Shown here: in pieces, positions 9,419 through 16,928 of the stretch
Numbering within the stretch: position 1 is the first letter of the stretch
Layout: every line of letters begins with the position of its first letter
Assembly (NCBI GenBank): GCA_031262405.1
Contig: JAISHS010000007.1
Span: 1 to 62,165, forward strand
From: Oscillospiraceae bacterium
GTDB taxonomy: Bacteria; Bacillota; Clostridia; Oscillospirales; Oscillospiraceae
Length of the DNA stretch: 62,165 nucleotides
Direction: 5' to 3'
The notes under the pieces: generated by a model
Seen by the model: the letters and a program-made list of their open reading frames with translations, nothing else
The model's database searches: none
Told to the model about the DNA's origin: nothing
Program-made: the position numbers and the translations under genes

Positions 9419-9540
9419 TGAAAATTGACAATTGAAAATTGAGAATTGACAATGAATGTATCGCTTAGCGATGATTTAAATTCTGTCGCCGGAGGCGACT
9501 CCTTTAATTCTCAATTCTCAATTCTGCATTCTCAATTGCT
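9419..9540. repeat. AATTGAGAATTG-type repeats flanking TCGC palindromes
   Basis: Two blocks of AATTGA/AATTGAG units lie at 9421-9450 (sense to the PAP2 gene) and 9509-9537 (sense to the minus-strand amidase gene). Between them are two small palindromes, ATCGCTTAGCGAT and GTCGCCGGAGGCGAC. The right block is translated into the end of the amidase. Confidence 0.8.
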
Positions 9541-10145
9541 CTTACTCGCGCAAGCACAACAGCCAGCTCCTGCCTTGTTACTGCGTTCTTCCAATTATAG
9601 TTCCCCTTCCCGTCTCCCAGAAAAAGCCCTGTCGCGACCGCCTGTTCACAGGCGTTCTTAGCCCAGTCGTCCGGCTCGGGCTTGTCCTCCACATCCTTTT
9701 CGGGTTCAATGTCACAGCCCGAAATCATCTCTGCAAAGGGAAAATTCTTCCCCGGACAGGCCGTCTGCCCATATTCGCTGTGCTTGCCGATAACAATCGT
9801 GGGATAGCGCCGCTTGATATCCGCAATAAGCTCACTTCCGGCGGCAAGCTGCTGCGCGCTCATCTGCTCGTTTTCAAAATTTCCTTCAAAGCACACGCCC
9901 AGAGAGCACCAGTTCCAGTTTGTCGTGTGCCCTCCGCGCATATTCTCCGGCCTGCCCGCGAAAATCGTCCCGTCGCGCCGTACATAGTAGTGATAGGCAA
10001 TCCCCGCCCAGCCCAGAGAAAGGTGATAATTGTGAATAGCCTCCGCGCTGCCGCTTCCCGCGCTGTGATGGATAATGAGATGCGTTGTGAGGCTGCGCGG
10101 CGTGAGCGCATAGCCCCAATTGTAGTTCGGTTTATTGATCTTCAT
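9504..10145 (-). CDS. N-acetylmuramoyl-L-alanine amidase (amidase_2/PGRP) with SLH-like tail
   Basis: The 213-residue peptidoglycan amidase has zinc-ligand motifs LIIHHSAG (H26/H27) and HSEYGQTACPG (His and Cys). Residues about 10-140 form the amidase_2/PGRP domain. From about 158, WAKNACEQAVATGLF and TRQELAVVLARV look like one SLH-type repeat, for attachment to the wall. There is no signal peptide, so export would need the holin-like protein encoded just upstream, which overlaps it by 14 bases. The last residues, IENAELRIEN, are read from an AATTGAG repeat that also gives the stop codon, so the original C-terminus has probably been altered. Confidence 0.85.
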   Translation of the reverse strand: MKINKPNYNWGYALTPRSLTTHLIIHHSAGSGSAEAIHNYHLSLGWAGIAYHYYVRRDGTIFAGRPENMRGGHTTNWNWCSLGVCFEGNFENEQMSAQQLAAGSELIADIKRRYPTIVIGKHSEYGQTACPGKNFPFAEMISGCDIEPEKDVEDKPEPDDWAKNACEQAVATGLFLGDGKGNYNWKNAVTRQELAVVLARVRAIENAELRIEN

Positions 10146-10410
10146 CGCACTGCCCCCCTATAAGCTGTTTATAAATTTGGTGTGTTCCGGTCGCCGCCAG
10201 CCCCGAAACCACCCCGACGGCTGCCGCCGTAATCGCGTCCTGCGCGGGAAAATCCGGCACAATAGAGCGCCCCATAATCCCGAGCACCAGTCCCAAGCCC
10301 CCGCAGATAAGCGGGAGCCATTTATTGTCCAGCGCCGTCGCCTTTACCCCCTGCGCGGCAAGATAACAAATAATCGTAATCGCCGCAACAGATGCAATAC
10401 CGGTGTTCAT
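10132..10410 (-). CDS. Phage holin family protein
   Basis: This 92-residue protein (MNTGIASVAAITIICYLAAQ...) has two or three hydrophobic segments and a short charged tail, GGQCDEDQ. It resembles small phage holins of the Phage_holin_5_2 kind. GAAGGA lies 7-8 bases before the ATG at 10410. An upstream in-frame start at 10470 would add a non-hydrophobic leader and lacks a Shine-Dalgarno. The stop overlaps the amidase start by 14 bases, so the pair is translationally coupled like a phage lysis cassette. No other phage genes are nearby. Confidence 0.8.
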   Translation of the reverse strand: MNTGIASVAAITIICYLAAQGVKATALDNKWLPLICGGLGLVLGIMGRSIVPDFPAQDAITAAAVGVVSGLAATGTHQIYKQLIGGQCDEDQ

Positions 10411-10594
10411 TTTTCGTCCTTCTTTCAAAATTTTTAAGAGTTTGTACCAACAGGGACTTGCTTCCCCCAATATACCCCTCTAACCCTGCCTCGCATCGGA
10501 CTAAAATGTGAACGTTTTGGGACAACTATAAAAATAAAAATGAAAAGTTCTCTACTTTCTGCCAAATTGACATATAGATTATTGGTGGATTTTA

Positions 10595-10603
10595 TGCTAT
10601 ATT
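10595..10603 (+). promoter_or_regulatory. Extended -10 element before degV
   Basis: TGCTATATT (TG-n-TATATT) lies about 70 bases upstream of the DegV ATG. A TTGACA at 10567-10572 is 25 bases away, too far for a classical pair, so only the extended -10 is supported. Confidence 0.4.
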
Positions 10604-10674
10604 AGGCTTTAGAAACCTCTGGATAACTCAAAGCGTCCCTATTTATCCCATTGCAAGTTTAGGAGTTTTTAAGT

Positions 10675-11547
10675 ATGACAGATTACAAAATCATTTCAGA
10701 TTCAACCGCCGATCTTCCCCTTGACCTCATTGAAGAGCTTGATGTACATATAATCCCCATGCTCTTCACCGTAGACGGCAGTGATTATCTGGACTCGCCT
10801 TACGACCCCCAGCTTCCTACTCACGATTTTTACGAGCTGCTCCGCGCGGGAAAAATGTCCAACACAACTCAGATTAACATAGAGACCTTTAAGGACGAAT
10901 TTATTCCCTTCCTCGAAAAAGGTCTGGATATCTTATACATCTGCTTCTCCTCGGGACTGTCCAGCACCTATAACTCCGCGCTCATCGCGGCGACCGATCT
11001 CAAGGAGCAGTTCCCGGAGCGTAAAATAATCGTCGTTGACTCGCTTGCCGCCTCCATGGGCGAGGGGCTTCTGGTCTATCACGCCGCCATGCTCCAAAAG
11101 GGCGGCTCAAGTCTGGAGCAAACCGCCGCCTGGGTGGAGGAAAACAGGCTGCTTCTGGCGCATTGGTTCACGGTAGAGGATCTCAATTTCCTGAAGCGCG
11201 GCGGGCGCGTCTCAGGCGCGGCGGCTCTAGTCGGCACGGTTTTGAGCATAAAGCCCGTCCTGCACGTGGACGATGAGGGGCACTTAGTCCCGGTGGAAAA
11301 GCTCCGCGGCCGCCGCAACAGCTTAGCCGCTCTGGTCAGCCACATGGAAAAAACCGCGACTGACCCCGGCGAGCAGGTCGTCTTCATCAGCCACGCCGAC
11401 TCTCTTGCCGACGCCGAATATGTAGAAAAGCTCGTGCGCGAAAAATTCGGCGTCGAAACGGTCTATATAAACTATATCGGCCCGATAATCGGCACCCACG
11501 CCGGCCCCGGCACAATCGCCCTGTTTTTCTTGGCGAAAAACAAATAG
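10675..11547 (+). CDS. DegV family fatty-acid-binding protein
   Basis: The 290-residue DegV/FakB-like protein binds a fatty acid in a central cleft. In FakB-type members it presents the fatty acid to the kinase FakA for phosphorylation. Visible marks are the N-terminal IISDSTADLP, FSSGLSSTYNSA, VDSLAASMGEGLLV and the C-terminal GPIIGTHAGPGTIALFF. No FakA gene is near. The stop codon is followed directly by an AGATAATAGATAA array. Confidence 0.9.
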   Translation: MTDYKIISDSTADLPLDLIEELDVHIIPMLFTVDGSDYLDSPYDPQLPTHDFYELLRAGKMSNTTQINIETFKDEFIPFLEKGLDILYICFSSGLSSTYNSALIAATDLKEQFPERKIIVVDSLAASMGEGLLVYHAAMLQKGGSSLEQTAAWVEENRLLLAHWFTVEDLNFLKRGGRVSGAAALVGTVLSIKPVLHVDDEGHLVPVEKLRGRRNSLAALVSHMEKTATDPGEQVVFISHADSLADAEYVEKLVREKFGVETVYINYIGPIIGTHAGPGTIALFFLAKNK

Positions 11548-11706
11548 CAGATAATAGATAAATCGCCGTCATTTCAAAAACAACTTCCGTCATTCCGCGC
11601 GACTCCCCCGTCATTGCGCGCGACTCCCCCGTCATTGCGGGCTTGATCCGGAATCCCCCACGGCTACCGCCTCTGTCTTCTGTCCTCTCGCCTCTGTCTT
11701 CTGTAT
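11548..11706. repeat. Mosaic of short intergenic repeats
   Basis: This stretch contains CAGATAATAGATAA (11548-11561), three tandem CGTCATT(G/C)CG(C/G)GC-type units ending in an imperfect CATTGCGGGC...CGGAATC inverted repeat, and two copies of CCTCTGTCTTCTGTC. There is no coding potential. It joins three different repeat families that recur elsewhere in the window. Confidence 0.75.
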
Positions 11707-11710
11707 TGAT

Positions 11711-11748
11711 AAAGAAGCTGCTCTTCATTGTGAAGAAGCAGCTTCTTT
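11711..11748. terminator. Bidirectional terminator-like hairpin
   Basis: AAGAAGCTGCTCTTCA pairs with TGAAGAAGCAGCTTCTT (one bulge, 5-base loop). It separates the convergent degV (+) gene and the AT-rich island genes (-), and the flanks are A/T-rich on both sides. Confidence 0.65.
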
Positions 11749-11781
11749 CATCTTATCGCGCTTGTGCGCGACACAAAACAT

Positions 11782-11913
11782 TTAATCTGGCGTATAGCTC
11801 TTACTCGTGTCGATGATTATAGTTTGATTCGTGCCGTCCCAATCGACCTCAAAATCAAAGAGCTCACCGATGTCGCGGAGCTTGAAATAGTTGTTGTTCT
11901 CTATGTGGTAAAA
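11782..11913 (-). pseudogene. Remnant of a copper-amine-oxidase N-terminal-like domain
   Basis: Minus-strand translation between an in-frame TGA (11914-11916) and a TAA (11782-11784) reads FYHIENNNYFKLRDIGELFD, then FEVDWDGTNQTIIIDTSK and YTPD. This is the characteristic end of the copper amine oxidase N-terminal-like domain (xNYFKLRDIA...W), common at the ends of secreted clostridial proteins. There is no start codon or upstream domain. It sits just past the lipoprotein stop, so it looks like the 3' remnant of an older gene replaced by the lipoprotein/protease insert. Confidence 0.75.
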
Positions 11914-11930
11914 TCACAAAAATATGTGAT

Positions 11931-12785
11931 TCAATCAGTACTTCCTACAATTTCCTCAACTTGATTTTTAACCTCTTCGCCCATCCATTCCGAAACCTCG
12001 TTACTGTCCAGCAAGTTAATTACACTTGTTTCGGCGCATATTATCATATCCTCAGCGCTATAATCACTTCCGGTTTCAATTCCACCTTCTGAATTTGGTA
12101 CAAGAGGAGCATAGAAAATAAACCTCTCAGTCTCGTATACCCAAGTTAGTGTATGAGGTTGAATAAACAGGTATTTCTCATCAATTAAATCTTCCTTAGT
12201 GGCGAGATTTTGCTCTAACATACCGTCAACCAGTAATGAAGAATCCGCATCCCATCGAGTAACGATAAAAATAAAGCACCGAAAACTAACTAAGGCATCT
12301 TCAATTGCTTCTTCTGAAACCATATCATTTTTGTGAACATACCAGAAGTTCATAGAGTCATCGTTCACTCTGATCCTATAGAGTTCATAATCTTCCGGGA
12401 TTCCTGTGGGTATATAGAGCTTTTCCAACGAAGTAAAATTAACACTCTCTGCAACGTCTGCCAAACTGGAATCGCCATATGTTGCTTCCCACTCCGAGAC
12501 AAAGCCTTCAAGCTCCTCTCCGCCGGTTCCGCTTTCTTTAGCGACTATATAGGCGCCCAGCAACTGCTCAATTGATGAGAAATAAAGCTGATCGGGAATA
12601 GGATCACCTATTATAACAGACGGACTCTCTTCAACAGGCGGGCTTTCATCTTGTGCTTGGTCGATTTCTTCATCAACAACCGGGCTGCTTTGACTGCTTA
12701 CATCCTCCGCCTTCTCAACCGCTGCGCACCCGACAAGCGCAGACAGAAGCAAAAGCACAACTATAATTATCTGATACCGTCTCAT
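11931..12785 (-). CDS. Lipoprotein of unknown function
   Basis: The 284-residue lipoprotein has a short basic N-terminus, a hydrophobic core and the lipobox LVGC (cysteine at about position 20), then an acidic Ser/Pro/Glu linker and a globular region of about 220 residues with no recognised motif. I chose the ATG at 12785 because GGAGG lies 8 bases before it; the frame also extends to a TTG five codons upstream that sits in the Shine-Dalgarno. It follows the metzincin gene by 48 bases and is probably co-transcribed. Codon use is clearly AT-richer than in flanking genes, suggesting transfer. It may be an immunity, chaperone or substrate partner of the protease, but that is inference. Confidence 0.75.
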   Translation of the reverse strand: MRRYQIIIVVLLLLSALVGCAAVEKAEDVSSQSSPVVDEEIDQAQDESPPVEESPSVIIGDPIPDQLYFSSIEQLLGAYIVAKESGTGGEELEGFVSEWEATYGDSSLADVAESVNFTSLEKLYIPTGIPEDYELYRIRVNDDSMNFWYVHKNDMVSEEAIEDALVSFRCFIFIVTRWDADSSLLVDGMLEQNLATKEDLIDEKYLFIQPHTLTWVYETERFIFYAPLVPNSEGGIETGSDYSAEDMIICAETSVINLLDSNEVSEWMGEEVKNQVEEIVGSTD

Positions 12786-12833
12786 TATTTTTTCCTCCAA
12801 TATTTCATTATACGTTTGTATTATAGTGATTTG

Positions 12834-14168
12834 TTATGTACGAGTGCGATTCGATATTATAATGTTTCTGCATCTTGTGCACCATTGATTATAAGAAGCA
12901 CTACTTGAACTCATCATGCAGAGTTGGGAAGCAGGTGTGCAGGGATTACTGGAAGAACCATCAGGGGCACCGTACAAATGTGATACTTCATGGGCGGCTG
13001 TCCTATAAATGTTACCGTATCTTGTTGATACTATAATATCTCTTCCGTCAGCTATTGCTGCACCATTAACAGGTATATGACTACTATTTCCATACAAACA
13101 TAATCTGTAGTCAACAAATCTAAATACATTAGTACCTGTGATTTTACCTACATCAAGAAAATATGAACTTGATTTATGATGATTGTCCTTGCAATCAGAA
13201 CCATTTGATTGGTTTCCACAAATGCTAGGATAGCACATATTATCCGAACCTTCGCTGCAACCACTTAGCATATTGAGCGAAGACGTTGAACTGGAACTTT
13301 GCCTTACCAGATTAATTCTATACGTATCAAAAAAGGCCGGTTGAATGGTATTCATTATTCCGTTTGCTGTAGTTAACGAGAGGCTGGTATTTGCCTTTAG
13401 GCTGTAATATCTTGTAACGGTAGCCGGCCTTATTATGAATGTCCTTTCCGCCCAAACTGTCTGACTGCCAATTTGTGTAGCTATGGCTACTCTGTAGTTT
13501 TGAAAATAGGTAAAATTTCCTGAATTTATAGTATAGCTATCTTCATTACCCAGCGAAACGTTGGATAATAATGGTTGATTTGTCGTTGTATTTCTCAGCG
13601 ACAAATAGTACGAGGCATAGGGGACGGTACTCCAGCTAACAGTCAAATCCTGCACGTAAAACGATGAGCCATTTGTCGAAGGGGTAGTTATTGTCGCTGC
13701 GTTCAGTTGAATGGCAAAGGTTCTTTCGCTCCACTCGGTTTGATTGTTAACCGTAGATGATACTGCAACCCTATATTGATGTCCTGCAACAAGACTGGAT
13801 ACGGGTATTTCACGGGAATTTGTATAGACCGATACGTTGTTAATCAACGGTGTGTCTGTAGTTAGATTACGCAAGGATATAGTATAAGTGGCGTTTGAGA
13901 TAGCTCCCCACTGGACAGTGAAGCTCTCTCGCGCTAATATTTGGCCATTATACGAAGGGTTTGTTATTGTTGTAGCACTAAGTTGTGAAATGCTTTGCTC
14001 GTCAACTCGGACTATATCTTCAGCTATTTCACTTGAATTTGTTGACATATAGAATTCATGATCTAATTCAAAATCTTTGTTGTCTTGGCTGACTGCGAAT
14101 GCCCCTGTATTAAGAATAGCAGAAAGAATAAACAAAATCGAAATTAATTTTTTAATTTGCCTTTTCAA
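12834..14168 (-). CDS. Secreted metzincin-like zinc metalloprotease
   Basis: The 444-residue exported protein has a signal peptide (about 1-27, ending NTGAFA), then two homologous beta-sandwich repeats, roughly 60-150 and 155-245. The paired phrases ATYTISLRNLTTDTPLI and ASYYLSLRNTTTNQPLL show the duplication. The catalytic domain carries HEVSHLYGAPD (H393, E394, H397, G400, D403), an HExxHxxGxxD zinc site with Asp as third ligand as in snapalysin. LCMMS about 16 residues later fits a metzincin Met-turn. Many cysteines (CSEGSDNMCYPSICGNQ) suggest disulfides. The start is TTG at 14168, because GGAGG precedes it. The gene is AT-rich. Confidence 0.8.
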   Translation of the reverse strand: MKRQIKKLISILFILSAILNTGAFAVSQDNKDFELDHEFYMSTNSSEIAEDIVRVDEQSISQLSATTITNPSYNGQILARESFTVQWGAISNATYTISLRNLTTDTPLINNVSVYTNSREIPVSSLVAGHQYRVAVSSTVNNQTEWSERTFAIQLNAATITTPSTNGSSFYVQDLTVSWSTVPYASYYLSLRNTTTNQPLLSNVSLGNEDSYTINSGNFTYFQNYRVAIATQIGSQTVWAERTFIIRPATVTRYYSLKANTSLSLTTANGIMNTIQPAFFDTYRINLVRQSSSSTSSLNMLSGCSEGSDNMCYPSICGNQSNGSDCKDNHHKSSSYFLDVGKITGTNVFRFVDYRLCLYGNSSHIPVNGAAIADGRDIIVSTRYGNIYRTAAHEVSHLYGAPDGSSSNPCTPASQLCMMSSSSASYNQWCTRCRNIIISNRTRT

Positions 14169-14447
14169 GTTTTTCGCCTCCTTTGCAAAATTAGATATAC
14201 AATATACTTCAATAAAGAGCACAACTGAATAAAGCTTGTACGATCAACAATTATTTGGCTTTAATTAAAAATCACAGCAACAATTACAAGAGCTTCCTGT
14301 TTAGTCTCATAGGCATCTCATCCTTTATAACATCGGTTTATATCTTCTTCTTCTTATATACTGCTCGTAATTACATTCACATTCTTTATATAATTATTCC
14401 TCCCTCTGTATTTAATATAAACTTAATTCACTCATGCTTCTATTATA

Positions 14448-14476
14448 ATAATACTATAAGTTATATATTTTGTCAA
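14448..14476 (-). promoter_or_regulatory. Sigma-A promoter of the metzincin operon
   Basis: On the minus strand, TTGACA (14476-14471) and TATTAT (14453-14448) have a 17-base spacer. Transcription would start near 14441, leaving an unusually long AT-rich leader of about 270 bases before the TTG start at 14168. I see no other gene or recognised RNA motif in that leader. Confidence 0.7.
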
Positions 14477-14490
14477 ATATTTTATTTAAT

Positions 14491-14510
14491 TAGTACTATT
14501 TAGTACTATT
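14491..14510. repeat. Tandem decamer upstream of the metzincin promoter
   Basis: TAGTACTATT occurs twice in perfect tandem. The 10-base period is one helical turn, and the core AGTACT is palindromic. The centre is about 60 bases upstream of the inferred start, a typical activator position. Confidence 0.7.
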
Positions 14511-14568
14511 GTTTAATAATCAAATATTCATATTCATACGTCACTAAAGTGCAACTACGCCCCCCCCC

Positions 14569-14613
14569 AAAAATGTTAACCCTCCGCATCGGTTCACACC
14601 GACACGGAGGGTT
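14569..14613 (-). terminator. Terminator of the tepA operon; C9 tract beside it
   Basis: On the minus strand a long hairpin (outer stem AACCCTCCG/CGGAGGGTT plus inner TCGGT/ACCGA pairs) is followed by TTTTT. Immediately beyond it, 14560-14568 is a run of nine C on the plus strand. It ends the minus-strand block that begins upstream at the lipid kinase gene. Confidence 0.75.
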
Positions 14614-14620
14614 CATATGA

Positions 14621-14661
14621 TATCTGTTATCTTTTATCTTTTATCTCTTATCTGTTATCTG
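14621..14661 (-). repeat. Heptamer array overlapping the tepA stop
   Basis: TATCTGTTATCTTTTATC-type units read on the minus strand as AGATAACAGATAA. The tepA stop codon (14648-14650) and the codons for the last residues, DNR, are inside the array. Confidence 0.85.
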
Positions 14662-15328
14662 CCTCTATCTCCCCATGCAAATACTCCAGCGCGTCGCCGA
14701 GGGTGCCGATCTGGTTGATTAGGCCGCAGTCGACGGCCTCGTGCGCGTCAATAATGCTGCCCACGTCGTTGACAAGCTCGTCCGTGCGCGTCATATAGTT
14801 CAGATATTTCTCGCGCGTAATGCCCGAGTGCGCGACGACAAAGCCCACCACGCGCTCCTGCATACGCTCGAAGTATCTAAACGACTGCGGCACCGCGATA
14901 ACCATCCCGTTCATGCGCACGGGGTGAATCGTCATGGCGGCGCTGTCGGCGATAAAGCTGCGCTTTGCCGAGACCGAGAGCGGTACGCCGATGGAGTGAC
15001 TCCCGCCGAGAACAATAGACGCAGTCGGCTTTTTCATCCCCGCTATGAGCTCGGCTATGCCCAGCCCCGCCTCAACGTCCCCGCCGACGGTGTTGAGCAA
15101 AATGAGCAGCGCCTTGATCTCCGTGCTCTCCTCGATAGCGGCGACCAGCGGCATAATGTGCTCATACTTCGTGGTCTTCGCGCGCTCGTCCAAAACCTGA
15201 TGCCCCTCAACCTGTCCGATAATAGTCAGGCAGTGTATCTCTCCGAGAGCCGAAAACGCCGGCGCGCCCCCGAATTCCCTAATCTCCTCGGCAGTCTCTT
15301 GAAATTCGCTCCGCTCTTTCTCGTCCAA
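14648..15328 (-). CDS. tepA: ClpP-like serine protease, TepA type
   Basis: The 226-residue cytosolic protein has the ClpP/crotonase fold. NTVGGDVEAGLGIAE corresponds to the oxyanion-side region, the nucleophile is probably S112 in SHSIGVPL, and the histidine is H135 in MTIHPV. TepA-like proteins are related to YmfB of Bacillus, linked there to protein export and spore germination. The only usable start is TTG at 15328; its GAGGTG lies inside the right arm of a terminator-like hairpin. The last residues, EADNR, are read from a heptamer repeat. Confidence 0.8.
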   Translation of the reverse strand: MDEKERSEFQETAEEIREFGGAPAFSALGEIHCLTIIGQVEGHQVLDERAKTTKYEHIMPLVAAIEESTEIKALLILLNTVGGDVEAGLGIAELIAGMKKPTASIVLGGSHSIGVPLSVSAKRSFIADSAAMTIHPVRMNGMVIAVPQSFRYFERMQERVVGFVVAHSGITREKYLNYMTRTDELVNDVGSIIDAHEAVDCGLINQIGTLGDALEYLHGEIEADNR

Positions 15329-15330
15329 AA

Positions 15331-15378
15331 AAACACCTCGTTTCCATTCACTCTAGTGTGTGCAGAAACAAGGTGTTT
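15331..15378 (-). promoter_or_regulatory. Terminator-like hairpin containing the tepA RBS
   Basis: On the minus strand AAACACCTTGTTTC pairs with GAAACGAGGTGTTT, followed by TTTTT and then the tepA TTG. The right arm is also the tepA Shine-Dalgarno (GAGGTG), so the same hairpin can end transcription from the aminopeptidase gene and block tepA translation. The plus strand also has a T-run, so it may work in both directions. Confidence 0.65.
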
Positions 15379-15410
15379 ATTTTTTAATTTTAAATTGTGT
15401 CGCGCCCCGC

Positions 15411-15440
15411 TATTATCTATTATCTATTATCTATTATCTG
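15411..15440 (-). repeat. Heptamer array at the aminopeptidase stop
   Basis: This array has four TATCTAT-type units. On the minus strand it reads AGATAATAGATAATAG, and its first AGATAA gives the final Arg codon and stop of the M18 gene. Confidence 0.9.
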
Positions 15441-16828
15441 GCCGCATATGCGGCCTTGATTCCCTTGTACGTCATATAGCAATCAAACTTCCCCACCGTC
15501 TCATAGGGCGCGTGCATCGAGAGCACGGGCACGCCCGCGTCAATCGTGTCTATGTCGCGCTCTGCCATATAGACCGCGACAGTGCCGCCGCCGCCCTGAT
15601 CGACCTTGCCCAGCTCCGCCATCTGCCAGACTACGCCGTTTTCGGCGAAAAGGCTCCGCAGCTTCGCGATAAGCTCCGCCGAGGCGTCGTTCGAGCCGCT
15701 TTTTCCGCCGTGACCGGTAAATTTCGCCAAGGCAAAACCATAGTTGACCTTCGCCGCGTTGCGCTTCTCGGAGACCTCGGGGTAGTTCGGGTCAAAGGCG
15801 TTGCAGACGTCCGCCGAAATGCAAATGCTATTCGCGAAGCAGTCCTCCCTCTTCACCCCTTGAGCGTCACAGAGCGCGCCCATGAACCGCTCGAAGGCGC
15901 GGCTCTTCATGCCGGAAACGCCCTCGGAGCCAATCTCCTCCTTATCCGCGAGAATGCAGACGGCGGTTTTTTGTGGCTTCTCCGTCTCCATAATCGCCGC
16001 AAGCTCGGCGTAGGCGCAGACCCTGTCGTCGTGACCATAGCCGCCTATTAAGCTGCGATCTAGCCCCACCTCGCGCACCGGAAACGCCGGAGTCGCAGAC
16101 AGCTCCGCCGAGAGAAAATCCTCCTCCACGATGCCGTATTTCTCGTTTAAAAGGGTGAGAATAGCCAGCTTCACGCGGTCCTTCGTGTCCTCGGGATCGG
16201 GCTTCGAGCCGATAAGCAGATTCAGGCTCTCTCCCGGCACAAACTCCGCGGCGGTCTTTTTTCTCTGTTCCTTATTCAGATGCGGCAGCAGATCCGTAAT
16301 CTGAAAAACCGGCTCGCCGGGCTCTGAGCCTATGCGAATGTCCTTCACCGTGCCGTCCTGCAGCGCAACAACCCCGTGCAGCTCCAGCGGAATCGTCAGC
16401 CACTGATATTTCTTAATCCCGCCGTAATAATGCGTCTTGAAGTAGCAGAGCTCGCCGTCCTCATACATGGGCACGGGCTTGAGGTCAAGGCGCGGGCTGT
16501 CCACGTGCGCCGCCGCGATAACCGAGCCCTCGGAAAGCGGTTTTTGGCCGATAACCGCCAGCATTAGCGCCTTTCCCCTGTTGTCGGAATATATCTTCGT
16601 CCCCGGAGAGAGCGCCATTCCCGGTTCGAAAGGAACGAAGCCCGCCTTCTTCGCCAGCTCAATCCCCAGAGAAACCGCCTCGCGCTCCGTGCGCGCTAAG
16701 TCAATAAAGCGCATATAGTTGCGGCAGTAGTCCTCGCAACGCTGCTTCTCCTCCGCGTCAATTATGTCATAGCCGTTCTCCCGATTGTAGAGCAGCTTAG
16801 CTTCCCTCTCCGACTTTTCCTTCGCCAT
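15434..16828 (-). CDS. M18 family aminopeptidase
   Basis: The 464-residue dizinc aminopeptidase removes N-terminal, usually acidic, residues from peptides in the cytoplasm. M18/MH-clan motifs are AAHVDSPRLDLKP (first zinc His/Asp), GGYGHDDRVC (bridging Asp), DKEEIGSEG (Glu pair) and SMHAPYE (last His) near the C-terminus. I chose the ATG at 16828, since GGAGG lies 7 bases upstream. The frame upstream starts with a TTG inside that site. The final Arg and stop come from the heptamer repeat. Confidence 0.9.
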   Translation of the reverse strand: MAKEKSEREAKLLYNRENGYDIIDAEEKQRCEDYCRNYMRFIDLARTEREAVSLGIELAKKAGFVPFEPGMALSPGTKIYSDNRGKALMLAVIGQKPLSEGSVIAAAHVDSPRLDLKPVPMYEDGELCYFKTHYYGGIKKYQWLTIPLELHGVVALQDGTVKDIRIGSEPGEPVFQITDLLPHLNKEQRKKTAAEFVPGESLNLLIGSKPDPEDTKDRVKLAILTLLNEKYGIVEEDFLSAELSATPAFPVREVGLDRSLIGGYGHDDRVCAYAELAAIMETEKPQKTAVCILADKEEIGSEGVSGMKSRAFERFMGALCDAQGVKREDCFANSICISADVCNAFDPNYPEVSEKRNAAKVNYGFALAKFTGHGGKSGSNDASAELIAKLRSLFAENGVVWQMAELGKVDQGGGGTVAVYMAERDIDTIDAGVPVLSMHAPYETVGKFDCYMTYKGIKAAYAAR

Positions 16829-16858
16829 AGTAACCTCCAAGCATTTTTATTCTAGTCA

Positions 16859-16928
16859 AATATCTATTTATCTGTCCTCGTCCCCCGTCATTGCGGGCTC
16901 CGACCCGCAATCTCTTATCTATTATCTG
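16859..16928 (-). repeat. Heptamer arrays around a CATTGCGGG inverted repeat
   Basis: Degenerate TATCTAT units at 16859-16873 and 16914-16928 flank ATTGCGGGCTCCGACCCGCAAT (16890-16911), an 8-bp inverted repeat. The right array supplies the stop of the Sua5-CoaE gene. Confidence 0.75.

Noticed and set aside
10500-10530. GTGAACGTTTTGGGACAAC as part of a mobile element end
   Set aside because: It is a single copy with no inverted partner or transposase within reach.
14255-14503. Plus-strand AT-rich open frame in the metzincin leader
   Set aside because: The translation is low-complexity Ile/Phe/Tyr-rich, there is no ribosome site, and a strong minus-strand promoter runs through it.
14741-16051. 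Long plus-strand open frame (436 codons) across tepA and the M18 gene
   Set aside because: It is antisense to two genes with intact catalytic motifs, has Arg/His-rich shadow composition, and lacks any recognisable domain or ribosome site.
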